Assembly: GCF_037975245.1 (NCBI RefSeq)
Contig: NC_092568.1
Coordinates: forward strand, 19,995,001 to 20,059,000
Direction of reading: 5' to 3'
Source: Apostichopus japonicus
Taxonomy: Eukaryota > Echinodermata > Holothuroidea > Aspidochirotida > Stichopodidae
Length of the DNA: 64,000 nt
Shown: piece by piece, positions 39,201 through 54,200 of the stretch
Layout of the letters: each line of letters begins with the position of its first letter
Position numbering within the stretch: the first letter of the stretch is position 1
The notes under the pieces: generated by a model
Databases searched by the model: none
The model's input: the letters and a program-made list of their open reading frames with translations, nothing else
What the model was told of the DNA's origin: nothing
Made by a program: the position numbers and the translations under genes

Positions 39201-42200
39201 AATAATATATTAATAATTTTCTCTGCATTGTTTAGTTGTCATGCTATTAAAATGTAAAGCAGCCTTTGATATGATAATATTTGTCAGTTATTGTATTCCA
39301 AGTCTTGGCACGAAGCTAAACATTCCAAAATTTGTACGAGCTTGACAACAGCGAATGTTATCAGCACAATGTCTTGTATCCTGGCTATAAAATGTTATTT
39401 ATTGAGAAAAAAATCTTTAAAGTCAATGCAGGGGGGTAGGTTGTTATTTAATTATAGTTGTAAACGAAGCATGCAGTATTTATTTTAATAAGATGATCAA
39501 GTTTGAAAAGATTTCAATAGTGAAATAAAACTCAAATCTAGTGCCACATTGACAAGGTGACAGATAGCTCGTTTCTGTAATACAAACAACTGGTTCGGAT
39601 TGGATTTTCAAGTACCGCCCCAGATTATAACACAGTATGAAAGGTGAGGGACCATCTTGAGGTGAAGATGAGGGACACTTGTAGGAGATTGTTAGCTCAG
39701 TGGTTAACGCGGGTGCCTTTCAATCATAAGGTCCCGAGTTTGAGCCACTCCAAGATTAATGCATGTCGTCCAGTTACAGAGTTGTTGACAATTGACAATT
39801 CATTATCAAGGGACGTTAAATATGAATCTAAGAGACTGACTTCGGTCAGCTTGTGTCCTTGATAAGCCAATGATGGCTTCTTCGCGAGTTCCTGCCTGCA
39901 GGAGGATCTAATATACATACAATATATACATACAATCAAAGTTTGACACAAAATTCTGTGAACAGCCTGTGGTAGAGAATCTTTTAGCTTAGAAATGACA
40001 CCAACATTTCGGGGCTATCAGTTTAGAGAGTTTTGCGATATGATCACGCCAGTTTAGATTTTAATCAATATACACAGGTCTACAAATTTTTACATTATCA
40101 ACCCGAGTAATGCACTTACCATCCACTGTAATCTGACAATCCCACTTATCCTTACGATGTTTTGTTAAAGAATATTTAATTTGACTTATCAATATTTAAG
40201 TTTGCCATTTGCAATAAAATTATTATTAAAAGTTTTTTGGAAATTATTGGACGGTGCTAAATTTTTTTTATTTGACCAATGTTTCAAATGAAACTCGACT
40301 AAAATGATCTATATTAAGTACCTTATTTTGGGAATTTGATATTGTACAGCAGTGCAAAATGGATTAAACTCGATCAACAAATCGAACAGTTTTGAAGATA
40401 CAAAGTAGTACTATGAACTCTGTAGCGGTGTTGTTTTGTTAAATGGTGAAATTTAGACAGAATCATCGTCTTGATATGTCATGTCATAGTCCATGAATTA
40501 GGAAAACTTTGAGTGACAATCATGTTTATTCTGTAAAAGCTATTCTGGTTTTCCAAAAAAGATAGTCACTCTTAAAAATGTATGATTCATCTCTGGAATG
40601 TTCCTTTAAGACTTCATTCAATGATGACAACATCGTCTAGTGCAGTAGTACTTAATGTTCAATGTAAATCCTATTGTTGTATAAATTTTTTGCAATAAAT
40701 CAACCAAAACATGTTTTTCTCGAAACTTCATGTTAACGACAAAAGCATCCTTGAATGACATTCAACATGGTTTGTTTATACATTATGGGCATTGATTCTA
40801 AAGGGTTGGGGGTCTGCAGGCAGGTCATGTAAACTCCAGCCTTGAAGTTTCTTATCTGTATAGCATAGCTGATATGCACTCTGTAGCAGCCATGCTCTGA
40901 CGGTAGATATTCCCCTTTAACTTTTTGACAAAACAAGCTACATCAAAGGAAGGGGGGGGGCGGGGGATGATCCTTCAGTGTTGTTTATTACCATGGCGAC
41001 ACATACAAAATTTATTTTGAATTGTGTGGCGTCACAGCATTTACAGTAGGCCTATTCAACCAAAGCAGACAATTCATATATTGGCGTAAAATATTATTTT
41101 GATATCTTAAAGAAAGGAAAAAGAGAAAGATAAAAAGGTGCAAGTCTATCTGCTTTGCCATTCAAGAAAGTAAACTTGTTTTTGTTCCATTAGCGGAATA
41201 TATTGTCTCCCCAGTATTCCCTTGCCAGACATTTCATCTAATAGCTTATCTCCATTAGTAAAAGCTTAAAGTCACTCCGAATACTATGTTGTATTTAATA
41301 TAGTTTATTGATGTCATGTCATGTTATAATGCAGGTGGTTAAAGTTATTGTCGTCTTTCCTGGATGTAAATCCTAACTGTCAGTTTTATACGTTAATTTT
41401 CTAATATGATTGTTTATCCCGGATGGGATTTAGTGTCTACTTCACCAAGGTCCTTTAATGTGGTTGGTCCTTTCCATTATTGGCTTCCTTCTTTGCATAA
41501 CGAATGTTTTGCACTTTACATGGACAAGCTGTTAAAAATCCTTTTACTGAGCATTCCCCAAATATAAGATAATAATAATAATATAAAAAAGTTTTAAAAA
41601 AACTAAGACAGCCTGCTCAGTTTGTTCACCATTAAATTGATCCTTATTTATTGATGGTTTGCATTAAATTCTGAAATTATTTTAATCCTTTCTGCATGAT
41701 GATTCCTTGCTGAAGGCAAAATTAATTAATCTACCCGATGGTGTTGGCTTGTGCATGCATGGGTGTGGGTGTGTTGTGTGTGTGTGTATGGCCTTGATTG
41801 AAAAGGTTTTCAAAAAAAGTGTATGGTGGTTCAACTTAACACATGGTATGTGGATGCAACCTTTTTAAGTGAGTAAAATAACTCTTGTGTTATCTGTACC
41901 AGTCAAAGGTCATTTGAGATGAACAGAGGTCAAATTCATAAGAACCTTGAAAATGTAACATAATAAAAAAACCTTGGATCAGATCTTCATATTTGGTAAT
42001 GTGGATCCACCTAATGTAGTGAGTGATTTTGTTTTCGTTTTTTTGGTGGAGTTGATACTATGGAGTGGAGTTGGTCATCTATGGTCACTCAAGGTCAAAG
42101 ACTGCAAATCTTATAATTAACTGGGTCACTTCAAAGCTATTAGGTTTGAGGAAATTCATACCTTATATTTATATTAATTCAAATAAGTAGACGTGTACCA

Positions 42201-45200
42201 ATAGCCTACTTTTGTTGTTGTCATGGAGGTGAAAGCTCACGTCACCAGAGGTCAGAGTCTGGAAATTTCATATAAATTATCACATTCAAACTTTTGAACT
42301 TTGTCTGAAGATGAAATATTGTGGCTCCTATGTACAAAAATCTGCTATATAATAAAATAAAATAATAAAATAATATGTACATAACTCACTGACAAAAGTA
42401 GTTATAACAAAGAATTACATATATATTACATATGATGGACACTAGAAAAAACAAAAAACAATACCGTTCAGTCTCGTGACTGTGAAGCAAACAAAAAACG
42501 AAGAGAAAGACAGTCTCAAGGAGAAAAGAAAGTAACTTGTGAGGGTAGTGAGCATTAGATTCAACATCTAGAACTTAGAAATGATAACTGATTATAAGAA
42601 AAGATTTGAGATTCTTTTGAAAAGAACGATGTGAACTGCTCGATCCCACATCAGTTGAAAGGTTGAGCCAAAATATGATCATAACAATAATTATATAGAT
42701 CTATACAGATTTGCATTTGTTTAGCAGTTTGACCATTTTATGTAGCATTTTGTGATGAAATACTGGACTCTACCCTGTGCTGTATAGATCTACCTTTACT
42801 GAGTACAAGGAACTTACAGTTAGTGGAAGTCATACGTTATATGCATTCACCAGAGGTATACTTACTTACTAAAAAAAATTAATGACCTTGTAATGACCTT
42901 TAATGACCTTTAATGACTTTTAATGACCTAATGATTTCTTTAAATGACCTTGTAATGTAGTCCAACAGTAAAAGCTGGCTAAAAATGAAAAAAAAAATTA
43001 TGACCTTTAATGACTATTTAATGACCTTTAATGACTTTTAATGACCTAATGATTTTTTTAATAACCTTGTAATGTATTCCAACAGTAAAAGCTGGCTAAA
43101 AATTAAAAAAAAAAATTAATGACCTTGCAATGACCTTTAATGACCATTTAATGACCTTTAATGACTTTTAATGACCTAATGATTTTTTTAAATGACCTTG
43201 TAATGTATTCCAACAGTAAAAGCTGGCTGTACTTCATACACCATTTGTGAATACCAGAACAATATCGTAATATCTGTGAAGCTATGTCAGAGGTGGGTTT
43301 TTGATTTGTGGTGTAAATTAATTACATTTAAATGTAGACATTAAAAACATTGCCAGAATCACTACAAGGCTGCCGGCTTTCTGGAATTTCTTAGTAATTT
43401 GAAATATATTGTCTCTAGTCAATTTCATGAGCAGCTGTGTTGCATTGGTGTAAAAATTTTACTACCATTTAGAATTTATTACAATTTATGAATATTAATG
43501 TATAAGAAAGAGCTGCAATAATTTGGTCGATGTTTGGATGAGGTTGGTTTGTTGCATCAGAGGCAAGCATATACTGTACATATTCCAGGCAAACTAAAGG
43601 AAACAGCTGTACATTTATACATGTATGTAAGGCCTGCTATGCTTTGCTGAAAAGAAAATACTGAAAAGAAAATACTGGGTGAAATTATTTCATGTATGCT
43701 GATCAATTAACTTTTTCTTTCATTTATACTTTCCTTTGGTATACATGCATGGAAATGTTAAATCATTTTATCGCTTATTGTCGTAATGACACATTGATCT
43801 TTTTGATGGTGGTTGAAGAAAACTCTAATTTAAACCTACCTACCTGATGCCTGATTAAAATGGATACATCTAAAACTTTAAACAGCCCATTAAACTCAAT
43901 TCAGTACACAGGCTTATTTGATATTTTTTTTTAATGATGGATCAGAACATCTGTTCTGGACACTCCAACATGTTTTAGTACTCTATTATAAATGAATGTG
44001 TTCAAATCCATTTCTGTAATATTGCAGCTAGTTCATTTTGACTGGATTACATCAAGTACATGATGACATTGTCACCAGACCTGTACCTGTACTTGTATTC
44101 TTGCATTGTTTCCAGTGATCCCAATCGCCCACCCTCTTGGATTCCTAAGCAACTGGCATACTTGGGCAGTTTGAAGTGTACTGTAGCCTAGTAAAGTTAC
44201 AAGAGCAACATATGAGTACTGGTTCTATTACGAAGAGCTCTCTAAGCAACTGGTATACTTGGGCAGCTTGAAGTGTACTGTAGCCTAGTAAAGTTACAAG
44301 AGCAACGTACTGTATGAGTACTGGTACTATTATACAGAGCTCTCTGCAACTGGCGTACTTGAGCAGCTTGAAGTGTACTGCGGTACAGATACATTAGCAA
44401 TATATGAGTACTCGTACCATTACATAGAGCTCTCTATACTCGCATTTGTACTCATACCAAAGGGGAATTTTTCTAGTTATGCTCAGGCTGTTGTACTCAC
44501 ATGTGTACTACTAAATTTGGTTGCCACTGCATTTTAAGACTACCAATTTTATAAATCTTGCACTCTACTTGCAGGGAGCATTAATGTCCAACCTTTGATC
44601 ATCTTACTGAAACAATTAATTAAACCTTTCACTGAAGTTTGATTCTATAATGAGATGATATATGCAACCGTACATATTTAAGCAAACATTTCCAATTTTA
44701 TTATTTACTATATGACACTTCACGAGACCAACTTAGTAAAAACAAGTCAAAAGTTAAACAAAACATAAAACATTGGCATATAACATTGAAGGTTTTTTTT
44801 AATTTTTTATTCTCCAGGTACAGCCTTCCAAAATCAGTGTCTAAAGTCTAAGAGTCACTTTGTATGAATCTAACTTTGAGTCACTCACTACATTTATCCA
44901 TTTTTGTAGAATATCTTTGTTTAATTGTTAATGGTGTTGGATAACCCTGAGGGAAGAATAGCAAATAAAAACACTTTTTACGATCAATTGAGTGGTCTCT
45001 TAATATTATGTAGCCATGCAGCTCTTTTCACTCAACTCTGAAAAAAAAAGAAAAAAAACGTGTGAGCTTTAAGTCAGCTTTGCTTTTATAATTAGATAGA
45101 AAACATTAATTTTAAGCTATATATATATGCTCTCCATTTGAATGTCTGAGATATGTTATAATATCTCTTTTTAATATGAAACTGTGCTCAATTTTGCTCA

Positions 45201-48200
45201 GAAAATAAATGATTGTATATTTCATTTTGTTAAACATTAGTCTAGCACAAAAAAGTCCTAAGCGTGAATTGTTTTGGGTATCATAATTTACACCATAGGA
45301 GACTACCCATTAGGGATGGTGGTTTTGGATCAGGTAATTACTTTAGGGGCACGATCAGTTTTAATTTACATTGATTCAAATGTGGTTGCTTTTGTGAAGA
45401 CAACAATCTGTGACACATACTTCCTTTAAACACCTGTAAAAGTGCAGGTGTGCTCCTTCAGTACTTAACGATTTTGAGGGGCTCTATTATTGCCATGACT
45501 ACAACCATAAGAAATTATAAATCAAAATTTCAATATTAGTCGGATTAATTCTGTACGTCAATCTGTATTGTCCAACTACTATTAAAGCGGAAATAGAATT
45601 TTTTCTGGATCAAATAGTTTGTTTTCTATTGTGGATCCAACTTGAATTAATATCTGAGCTGAAAATACCCCCCTTAACCCCCCCTCCCCCAAGTCATATC
45701 AACACTTCACCACTGCTACAAGCAACTACATGTTCATGTCCCACATGAGAGTAGGAGCGACTTCATAGTCATATATGGTACAGGTTAAAAAGAAGATAGG
45801 AAAGGTAACCACTGTCAAACCCCCTCCCCCCCCAATCATATCAACACTTCACCACTGCTACAAGCAACTACATGTTCATGTCCCACATGAAAGTAGGAGT
45901 GACTGCATAGTCCTATATGGTACAGGTTAAAAAGAAGATAGGAAAGGTAACCACTGTCAAACCCCCTCCCCCCCCAATCATATCAACACTTCACCACTGC
46001 TACAAGCAACTACATGTTCATGTCCCACATGAGAGTAGGAGTGACTGCATAGTCCTATATGGTACAGGTTAAAACTAAGATAGGAAAGGTAACCACTGTC
46101 AAAATCCCTCCCCCCCCTCCCAATCATATCAACACTTCACCACTGCTACAAGCAACTACATGTTCATGTCCCACATGAGAGTAGGAGTGACTGCATAGTC
46201 CTATATGGTACCTGTAGGTTAAAACAAAGATAGGAATGGTAACCACTGTCAAACACACTGCACATTAACAACTGCCAGAGTAAAGCATATATGGTACTGT
46301 AGCTTAGTATGACAATATATATATGTGTCTAACAGCAATTAACCCACTCTATTTGTGATAGTTTCATCTCAGGACTCCATTCTTTATATATATTCAAGTC
46401 TGGAATGGGAGTACCACCCAGCATGCAAACAAAGCTTTTGAGAAATTGCCTTGTAATTCGTTGATAATTGGGTCTAGTTTAAAAACATGCTTCTCTGTCA
46501 ATATTCATTTACAATTTAACTTGTGATGCAATTTTGTCATTAACTTAAATACTGGAGATGGTTCAGACTCATTGAGCATTTTATCTTTTATTCGTGAAAA
46601 CTGTGGATGACAATTATAATTATTTTGTTTTGTATAACACTTTGCTACAGTGTGATTGGAACTAGAACTGTGACGCCTGATCTAATCTTGGAAGCAATTT
46701 GTCACACTAATTTTTGTTGGTGGGGGGGGGAGGGGATGGGTGGAAACATTGGTTTTTGTCTGTGTCTGATACAAACAATGACATAATCTCCTTGTCACAG
46801 CAAATTTTCCAAACCGTTTTCGATTATCAGCTTATTATGGCAGCCATGTTGTTTAGGTCTGCAAGCAACAGGTGAAGCCTAGCTGAGCTGTCAAGTAAAA
46901 CTTGATCTTTATATATGTCTATAAGGGACACATGCCAAACTACTATTAATTAAATTTTAAACGTTAATTGCCACATCATATGTATGCAGGTCCTGGTTGA
47001 ACATGTTTCATACTTTTCCCCAGAGTTTATATTTTCGCAGTCATCCAATTACAATGTGGTATTTAATTTCCTGTACCATATATCTATTGCCGATGCATGT
47101 CGGTCATACCATTCCACACATAATCTTAATTGATATCAGAGAGAAAACAGAAGATACTGTTAGCAGGGCTGTATGGGTATCTATAATGCAAAAAGACTGT
47201 GTATAGGTAACTTGAGAGATCTATTTATGTTTCAGTTTGCTTTTGAAGGAGACCATGCTAGCATCCAAGCATGATCATGCAGGCCCTCTAATTTGCACAT
47301 TTATTTATTGCACTTATGCATGAGTGTAATATAATAATAATATATTCATTTATAAGCTCACCAATATCCAAATGCATGTCTATGTGCTTTACTACAATAT
47401 TACCCCGGTCAATGATAACCTGTCAAACACATGGCAGCAGCTAAACAGCGCCCAGCTGACAGTTTGATCTCACAGGTCCCCATTTATACACCTGGGTGAG
47501 GAGAGGCATTGGAGATAATGTGCCTTGCCCAAGGACACAACGCAATGATCTGGCCAGGACTCGAAACCTGCAATCCTTAGATCACAAGTCCACTGCCTTG
47601 ACCACTTGACCACAACACGCTTACAAAATATCAAATACAGTCAGTACATGCCCGATAGTATAAAATATCAAATACAAATTACACTAATGAATGCCTGGAT
47701 GACAGATATTTACAAATCTGCTAAAAGAGTCTGTCATTTCCTAAGCAAACATACATCAGCAATCAGCCACTGCTGGTGAGTACAACACTTAAAGCAGCAT
47801 TTTGCGTTTGGTCGCCGTTTTCTACTTTTTTGACATGTCCATCAAGTTTTTTACATAACCAATCACAAAACAGCAAACTAAGATATTAGCCAAGTTTTTC
47901 CTTGCCAACGATATTCATTGGCGAGTAATTAAGGATTTTTGCAGATAATGTGAGAAAAGTTTCCATGACAATTTCTACATTTAAAATTAATCGCAAACAG
48001 TTCCCCCAAACCCACTAGTTTGAATTCAACCAATCAGAGATGCAGGTTTAGTTATGAGCCATTGCTAAAAATAGATTTAAGACTTTGCGTTGGTACAACC
48101 AGGGAGTCCCTGGTACAACTGCCATATAGACTGTACACAAATCAAGAATGGTGTTGTATTACGTATTGGTCAATGACGTTCGTAGTGTTTAAATATTCAT

Positions 48201-51200
48201 ATTATGGGCGAGGTTTATTGGGATCCCAACGGAAAATATCTTGGAGAAAAACAAAGTTGAAAGTTGCAAATTTTTCGACTTTTATGCCACCATTTGAAGT
48301 AAGATTTAAATAGATAAGCTAGTTATGTATGTCGTTATGGCATAGTGGATCGAGTCAGTGAGGTTGAGAAAAATCATAGAAAAGGACACAAAATGCTGCT
48401 TTAAATACCAGATGTCATAAGCCTATTTTGTGTAATATGATGAAACAAAGTTGTTATTTTTAATTAATGAATAATAATTAAGGCTAGCTTGATTGAGTGC
48501 AGCTAGTTGATCTGTTGGGACATGATGATGCATGCTATTTGCAGGCCTTTGTATCTCTCACGGCATCAGTTGTAACTTGACTGTAAAGAATAAGTTTGTT
48601 GTGATCATGACAGACTGATGGGTGAAGAAAATGTTCACTGCTACAGTAGATAGCAGGCTGCATGATTGTATACATTGGTGAGTGTCTACTCGCACAGGTA
48701 GATAGGTACTTGAAGTTATTGTTCAATAAAAAGCTTTATGACAGACTGATGGGTGAAGAAAATGTTCACTGCTACAGTAGATAGCAGGCTGCATGATTGT
48801 ATACATTGGTGAGTGTCTACTCGCACAGGTAGATAGGGACTTGAAGTTATTGTTCAATAAAAGGCTTTATGACAGACTGATGGGTGAAGAAAATGTTCAC
48901 TGCTACAGTAGATAGCAGGCTGCATGATTGTATACATTGGTGAGTGTCTACTCGCACAGGTAGATAGGTACTTGAAGTTATTGTTCAATAAAAGGCTTTA
49001 TGACAGACTGATGGGTGAAGGAAATGTTCACTTCACAGTAGATAGCAGGCTGCATGATTGTATACATTGGTGAGTGTCTACTCGCACAGGTAGATAGGTA
49101 CTTGAAGATATTGTTCAATAAAAGGCTTTATGACAGACTGATGGGTGAAGGAAATGTTCACTTCACAGTAGATAGTAGGCTGCATGATTGTATACATTGG
49201 TGAGTGAGTGTCTACTCGCACAGGTAGATAGGGACTTGAAGTTATTGTTCAATAAAAGGCTTTATGAAAGAGTCACATGCCCGATATATATATGAAGCTT
49301 ACTGTCCAAATAGCAATCAAGGTTTTGGGGTACTTTTGCCCATGTTTTATTCCTTTCTGGAGAGATAAAGAGAATTTGTGCATTGGTGTGGTGTTTGGGG
49401 CAGTGCACGTTCAATTTAGTGAATGTGTGTGACGTGTGTTAAAATGTGACACCTTGGCTTATTAAAGAATTGATAACCCAGAAACTTCTTATATGATGGA
49501 TAAACTTTTAAGTTGTTTTATTGATTCACCATACAGCTTACTGAATATCTGAAAACCTTGCAAACATTTTATAATCAAATAGTAAAACTTGCATGCATAA
49601 ACTCTCATATACTTAGATTGATCCACTTTACAAAGTATATGCAAGTATCACATTGCGGCAGGCACAGCAATTCGCATTAATAGATCTCCAATGAATTATG
49701 ACAAGGAATCGCTATGCATGTTAAAGTTGATTTGCTTTTCTAGTTATATTACTCAAAACAATTTCTTTTTGGTAGTTGATCTTGGATCCTGTAAGCTCCC
49801 TCAATATGCTTTCAAGTGAATGACTATTCTTTTCTCTTTAATGACAGAAACAAGATGCTAAGATCATCGTGGCTAATATGTACTCCTACGACATGAGGAA
49901 AGTGATTTGCGAGGTAAGAAAGAAATTTGCATCTGCTTTTGCTTCAAAGCTTCGAAGTCAAATCCAACACCTGCTGAAAGAAAGTTATTGTTACTGCTAG
50001 AACATGAAGACAAGAATAGACTCCATAGTCATTTAATGATTACGATGATTCAACAAAATGTGTAAGACAGATAAATTTGATTTAGTTTGGTATTTGAGCA
50101 AACATGCATATAAACAAATTCACCTTTTCTGCACTTTATTTGAAAGGAAACTTGGCCAGTCACACTTGTGAACTGACTTTTCTCTTGTTTTTCTCTTTGG
50201 TTATTAGATTTCAGTTTCAAAAGTAGAGCTGTTTAAGTTGACTTTAATAATTAACATCATTGCAACTGCACTTTGAATTGAATGTGCAAACTTTGAGTAG
50301 GATATCCCATACGGATTGGAACGATTAGAAGCTAGAAGGGCAGGAAATATGTTAACATAAGAAACTCTGTGGGTTGGTAAAAATCCACAATTTTTATGTA
50401 AAATACTGTCATACTAATGGTCCTTCTGACAAATAATATTGACTATAACTGTACATACCATACAGTCCTGTATGGACATATCATTATCAGTAGATTCACC
50501 ATGGTTTAATTACTTCACCATGGCTTCCTGTACCATGGGTTGCTTCACCATGGCTTCCTGCACCATGGGTGCTTCACTATTGCTTCCTGCACCATGAATT
50601 ACTTCACCATGGCTTCCTGCACCATGGGTTGCTTCACCATGGCTTTCTGCACCATGGGTTGCTTCAAAATGGTCTGATACAAAATAAGTGTCTTACTTAA
50701 CTACCATCGACATATCCTGGTGTAGTCTCTGAGTTGAGTGTCTAATCCTTCAACATTTATTCACAATGCCATGGTTTGCTGCTTCACCATGCATTGTTGC
50801 CTATACCATGAGTCATTCTTACTTAATCACCATATCCTGATGTAACACTCTTAAAGTTGAGTGTCTAATCCTTCACCATTTATTCACAATGCCATGGTTT
50901 GCTGCTTCACCATGCATGGTTTCCAATACCATGAGTTCCTTCACCATGGTATGCATCACCATTCATCTATGGGCTTTTTTAATACTTATAATGATAACCA
51001 TCATATGATGATCAGTATCCCTCTGAGTTGAGTGAATGTCTACTTTCATCACTTTTTCACCCTACTTACCTTCACCCCGTGGTATTCCTCACCATAATTG
51101 GCTTCTTACTTATAACCATCATCATATCCTGATGTATCACTCAGAGATGAATGTCTCATCCTTTATCACTGTCTCACCTTCAACAGGCTTACAAACAAAA

Positions 51201-54200
51201 TATGTTTGGTGCTGGTTACTTCTGGTTGCTTGTTGGTTGGTACAACTCCAATTGGTACACGGAAGAAAATGGCGCCCTGGAGTGTACCACCGAACAGATG
51301 GCCGAGGCAGTGGAGTCATCTATGTACATCAGTACGCAAGCCAGGCTGTTGGGAGGAGAAAATGTCACCACCATCTCCGGAATAGTAAGATTTGACCTTT
51401 CTCCCTTTTTTTTTTGGTCTCAGGTTTTCTCAATTTCCCTGGAGATCATATTACAGGTGGTGACTGGGTTTGAATCTTATCACCTAAACTGTTTAATTTG
51501 ATAGTTCCAAGGAAAGAAGGATAGCATGATAAGACAACATAGTGGTTCAAAAGCAAAGTCTAAGCAATTTCTCTATTTGGCAATTTCCAGAAGTCACAAT
51601 GCAAATTTCTAGGAGTTTATAGATCTGCAAACATGCCAGGCTCCTGTACTTTTGATCTTGGCCATAAATATGTGTGCTATTTTCACTATTTTCAGTTTAG
51701 AAGTAAGTACATTAACCTTAAAGTCTAAAGCATAGTCACATTTCATCATTTCACAATATTTATGTCATAAAAATTACTATCTCAAAGTTTGGTTGTTCTG
51801 TGTCTTTTTTCATATATTTTCTATTATATATATTTTTTAAATTGAAATATAATTAAATGAAGTATGATTCAGGATAGGTGTTTGTTAACTAAACCTTATA
51901 AGTCCCAAATGGCATCTAAGCTGACTTGAATCAGTACAATGACCTCTTTGTATTAATACCTAAAGATGCTAATTTTTCTAAGTCTCTAAATTTATGCCAT
52001 GTATTTTCATCGACAGACCGTTTCGGAATATCAAACACTTCTGGAGGAGCATATCCAGCAGGAGAGGCTTTCAAGGTATACTCTGATTGGTCAAGCAGCC
52101 TACGGCTACGATTCTATCTGGGCTATGGCTTTAGCACTGAACCGTTCGGCAGAGATTCTGAAGACGACCAGTTACGATGACGGCCTCCGGCGGGGCTTAG
52201 AGAACTTCACATACTCGGACAAGAATATGTCGACCATCTTCTTCAATACGTTGGAGGAAGTCTACTTTGAGGGAGTGTCGGTGAGTCCTTCCCATTTCAA
52301 CGATAAAACAATCAAGAAAAATGTTTCTTCAAACCGATGATCAGGGTTGCCTTGCTGCTGAATGTCCCAATAACATGCTAGAGCCTAGTTATGGCAGTTT
52401 TTTCGGTAATATTCACAAAGCAGGCAACCACACACTGCTGATACGTATACGTAGTTTAAAAGTGAAAGGAAACATTGAATGCTCTGTTCTTTTCTATTTT
52501 CTATGTTACTTGTAAAACTTGTCAGATTTCCTTATTTTTATTTTTATAATTATATTTTCTATTTATTTTCAATTCCCACATTTAAGGTGAATTTCTCCCA
52601 CTGGTTCAGCTGGTTAGCAATGTGTATATGTATTAAATTCAAACACACGCTAACCTCACTGCTTAAATGATCTTTTATAGTATGCATCATTCAACTTTAA
52701 ATTGGTTCATTTTTGTTTTTATTTCCAGCAGGAATAATATCAGCAGAAAATATACAAATGATATCTTGATTATATTTGCTTATTCTGCAGGGCCCTGTTA
52801 GTTTCAGTGGCGCTGATAGAATCGGTATCATAAATATCGAACAACTTCAAGGTAAATATGTTTTTTCTGCATTCTACTCCCCTAGCTGTAACAAGATAGC
52901 CAAGATTGATTAAGGTTGTTGACTTCAGTTTAAAAGCCCAACTTCACTATATTTGCACTAACTTCAATTGGAATTTTCACTTTTTAGCATTCAAATTGTA
53001 GATTTTGTAGTCAATCTGTTTTATCGCTTTTCGCTTCACCAGTGCTTTTAATAGTTTTTCGATCTCATATTCCTGTATATTTCTGTAGAGGGTTACAATA
53101 TGTATTTACTGTTTTTTCTTTTTATTGTTTCATGGCATTGTATTTTCTAGATTGTTTGTAAAGCGCACAGATGCATCGCGCGTAGTGCGCTATATAAGAT
53201 TTTATTTACATTACATTACATTACATTACATATTTATGTTCTTCATTTATCAATTTAATTTGTCATGATTTCCATTGATACACAGCACTGCTTAAGATTT
53301 TGTTTGATGATTTCAGAAAATTGCCATAAATATCTTTAACACTGCTGATTGAGTTGGTATTACTAATATAGATACAGACCAAGATTTCTGACAGGATATT
53401 TACTTTAAAACTAGCAGATAATACATTTCATAGCCTTACTCTGCCAACCTTTTTGCAAATTCACACTCAAGTATATAATGTTATGATACTGCTATTTTTT
53501 GCTGTCTGAGTGCAATGAAATTTCTTCCATTCTGTACCATGAGAGAGCTATCACTCTCCGCTGTTGAAAAAAAAACACTTTCAGCCCTAAATCTCATATG
53601 CAAAGTAGTCTTGATTAAGTATGCGTCTGGTATGACTATTGCGGTAGACCCAGACCAGTGTGTTGATGTTCAATTTTGAACAGAAAACATTTACAGACTT
53701 TCTCAAGATAAGAAATATCTTCTTTGAACTTAATGCATCAAACTAGCAAATTGGTCATCTCCATTTAATGGGCAGCCAAGTTCACACTGAAAATATGACC
53801 ATCTGCTCTACATAAATTCTCTGATATATGGTTCAGGTCACTGCCCAGACGGATGGCGGCTAGAGGCCAGATATTGCTACCTGTTTATACCATCGATGGT
53901 GACCAGGGAGGGAGCTGTGACATCTTGCACTGATGCAGGAGGCGAACTGCTCAGTATATCCTCAGAGGAAGAACACTCAGCTGTGATGGAGTTGGCCAGC
54001 TCAGAGCAAGATCTCTCAGGAGTTGAAGGACAGTGGTAAGTATCACTGTGTGGGACAGATTGAGAGAGGTTTGGGGGGGGGATGGGTGGAGGGAAATAAG
54101 AGGCAAAAGAGGGGAAAATGACGCAGCAAGGTTTGGATTTAAATATATATTTTAAGAGACAGTAATAAGACTGAATTACAGGATTTAGTCTGTTTATGCC

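Noticed and set aside
51036-51501. Alternative-frame ORFs overlapping receptor exon 6
   Set aside because: Only the frame with FWLLVGWYNSNWY matches the family; the others are shadows, and the sequence outside 51,187-51,384 is intron.
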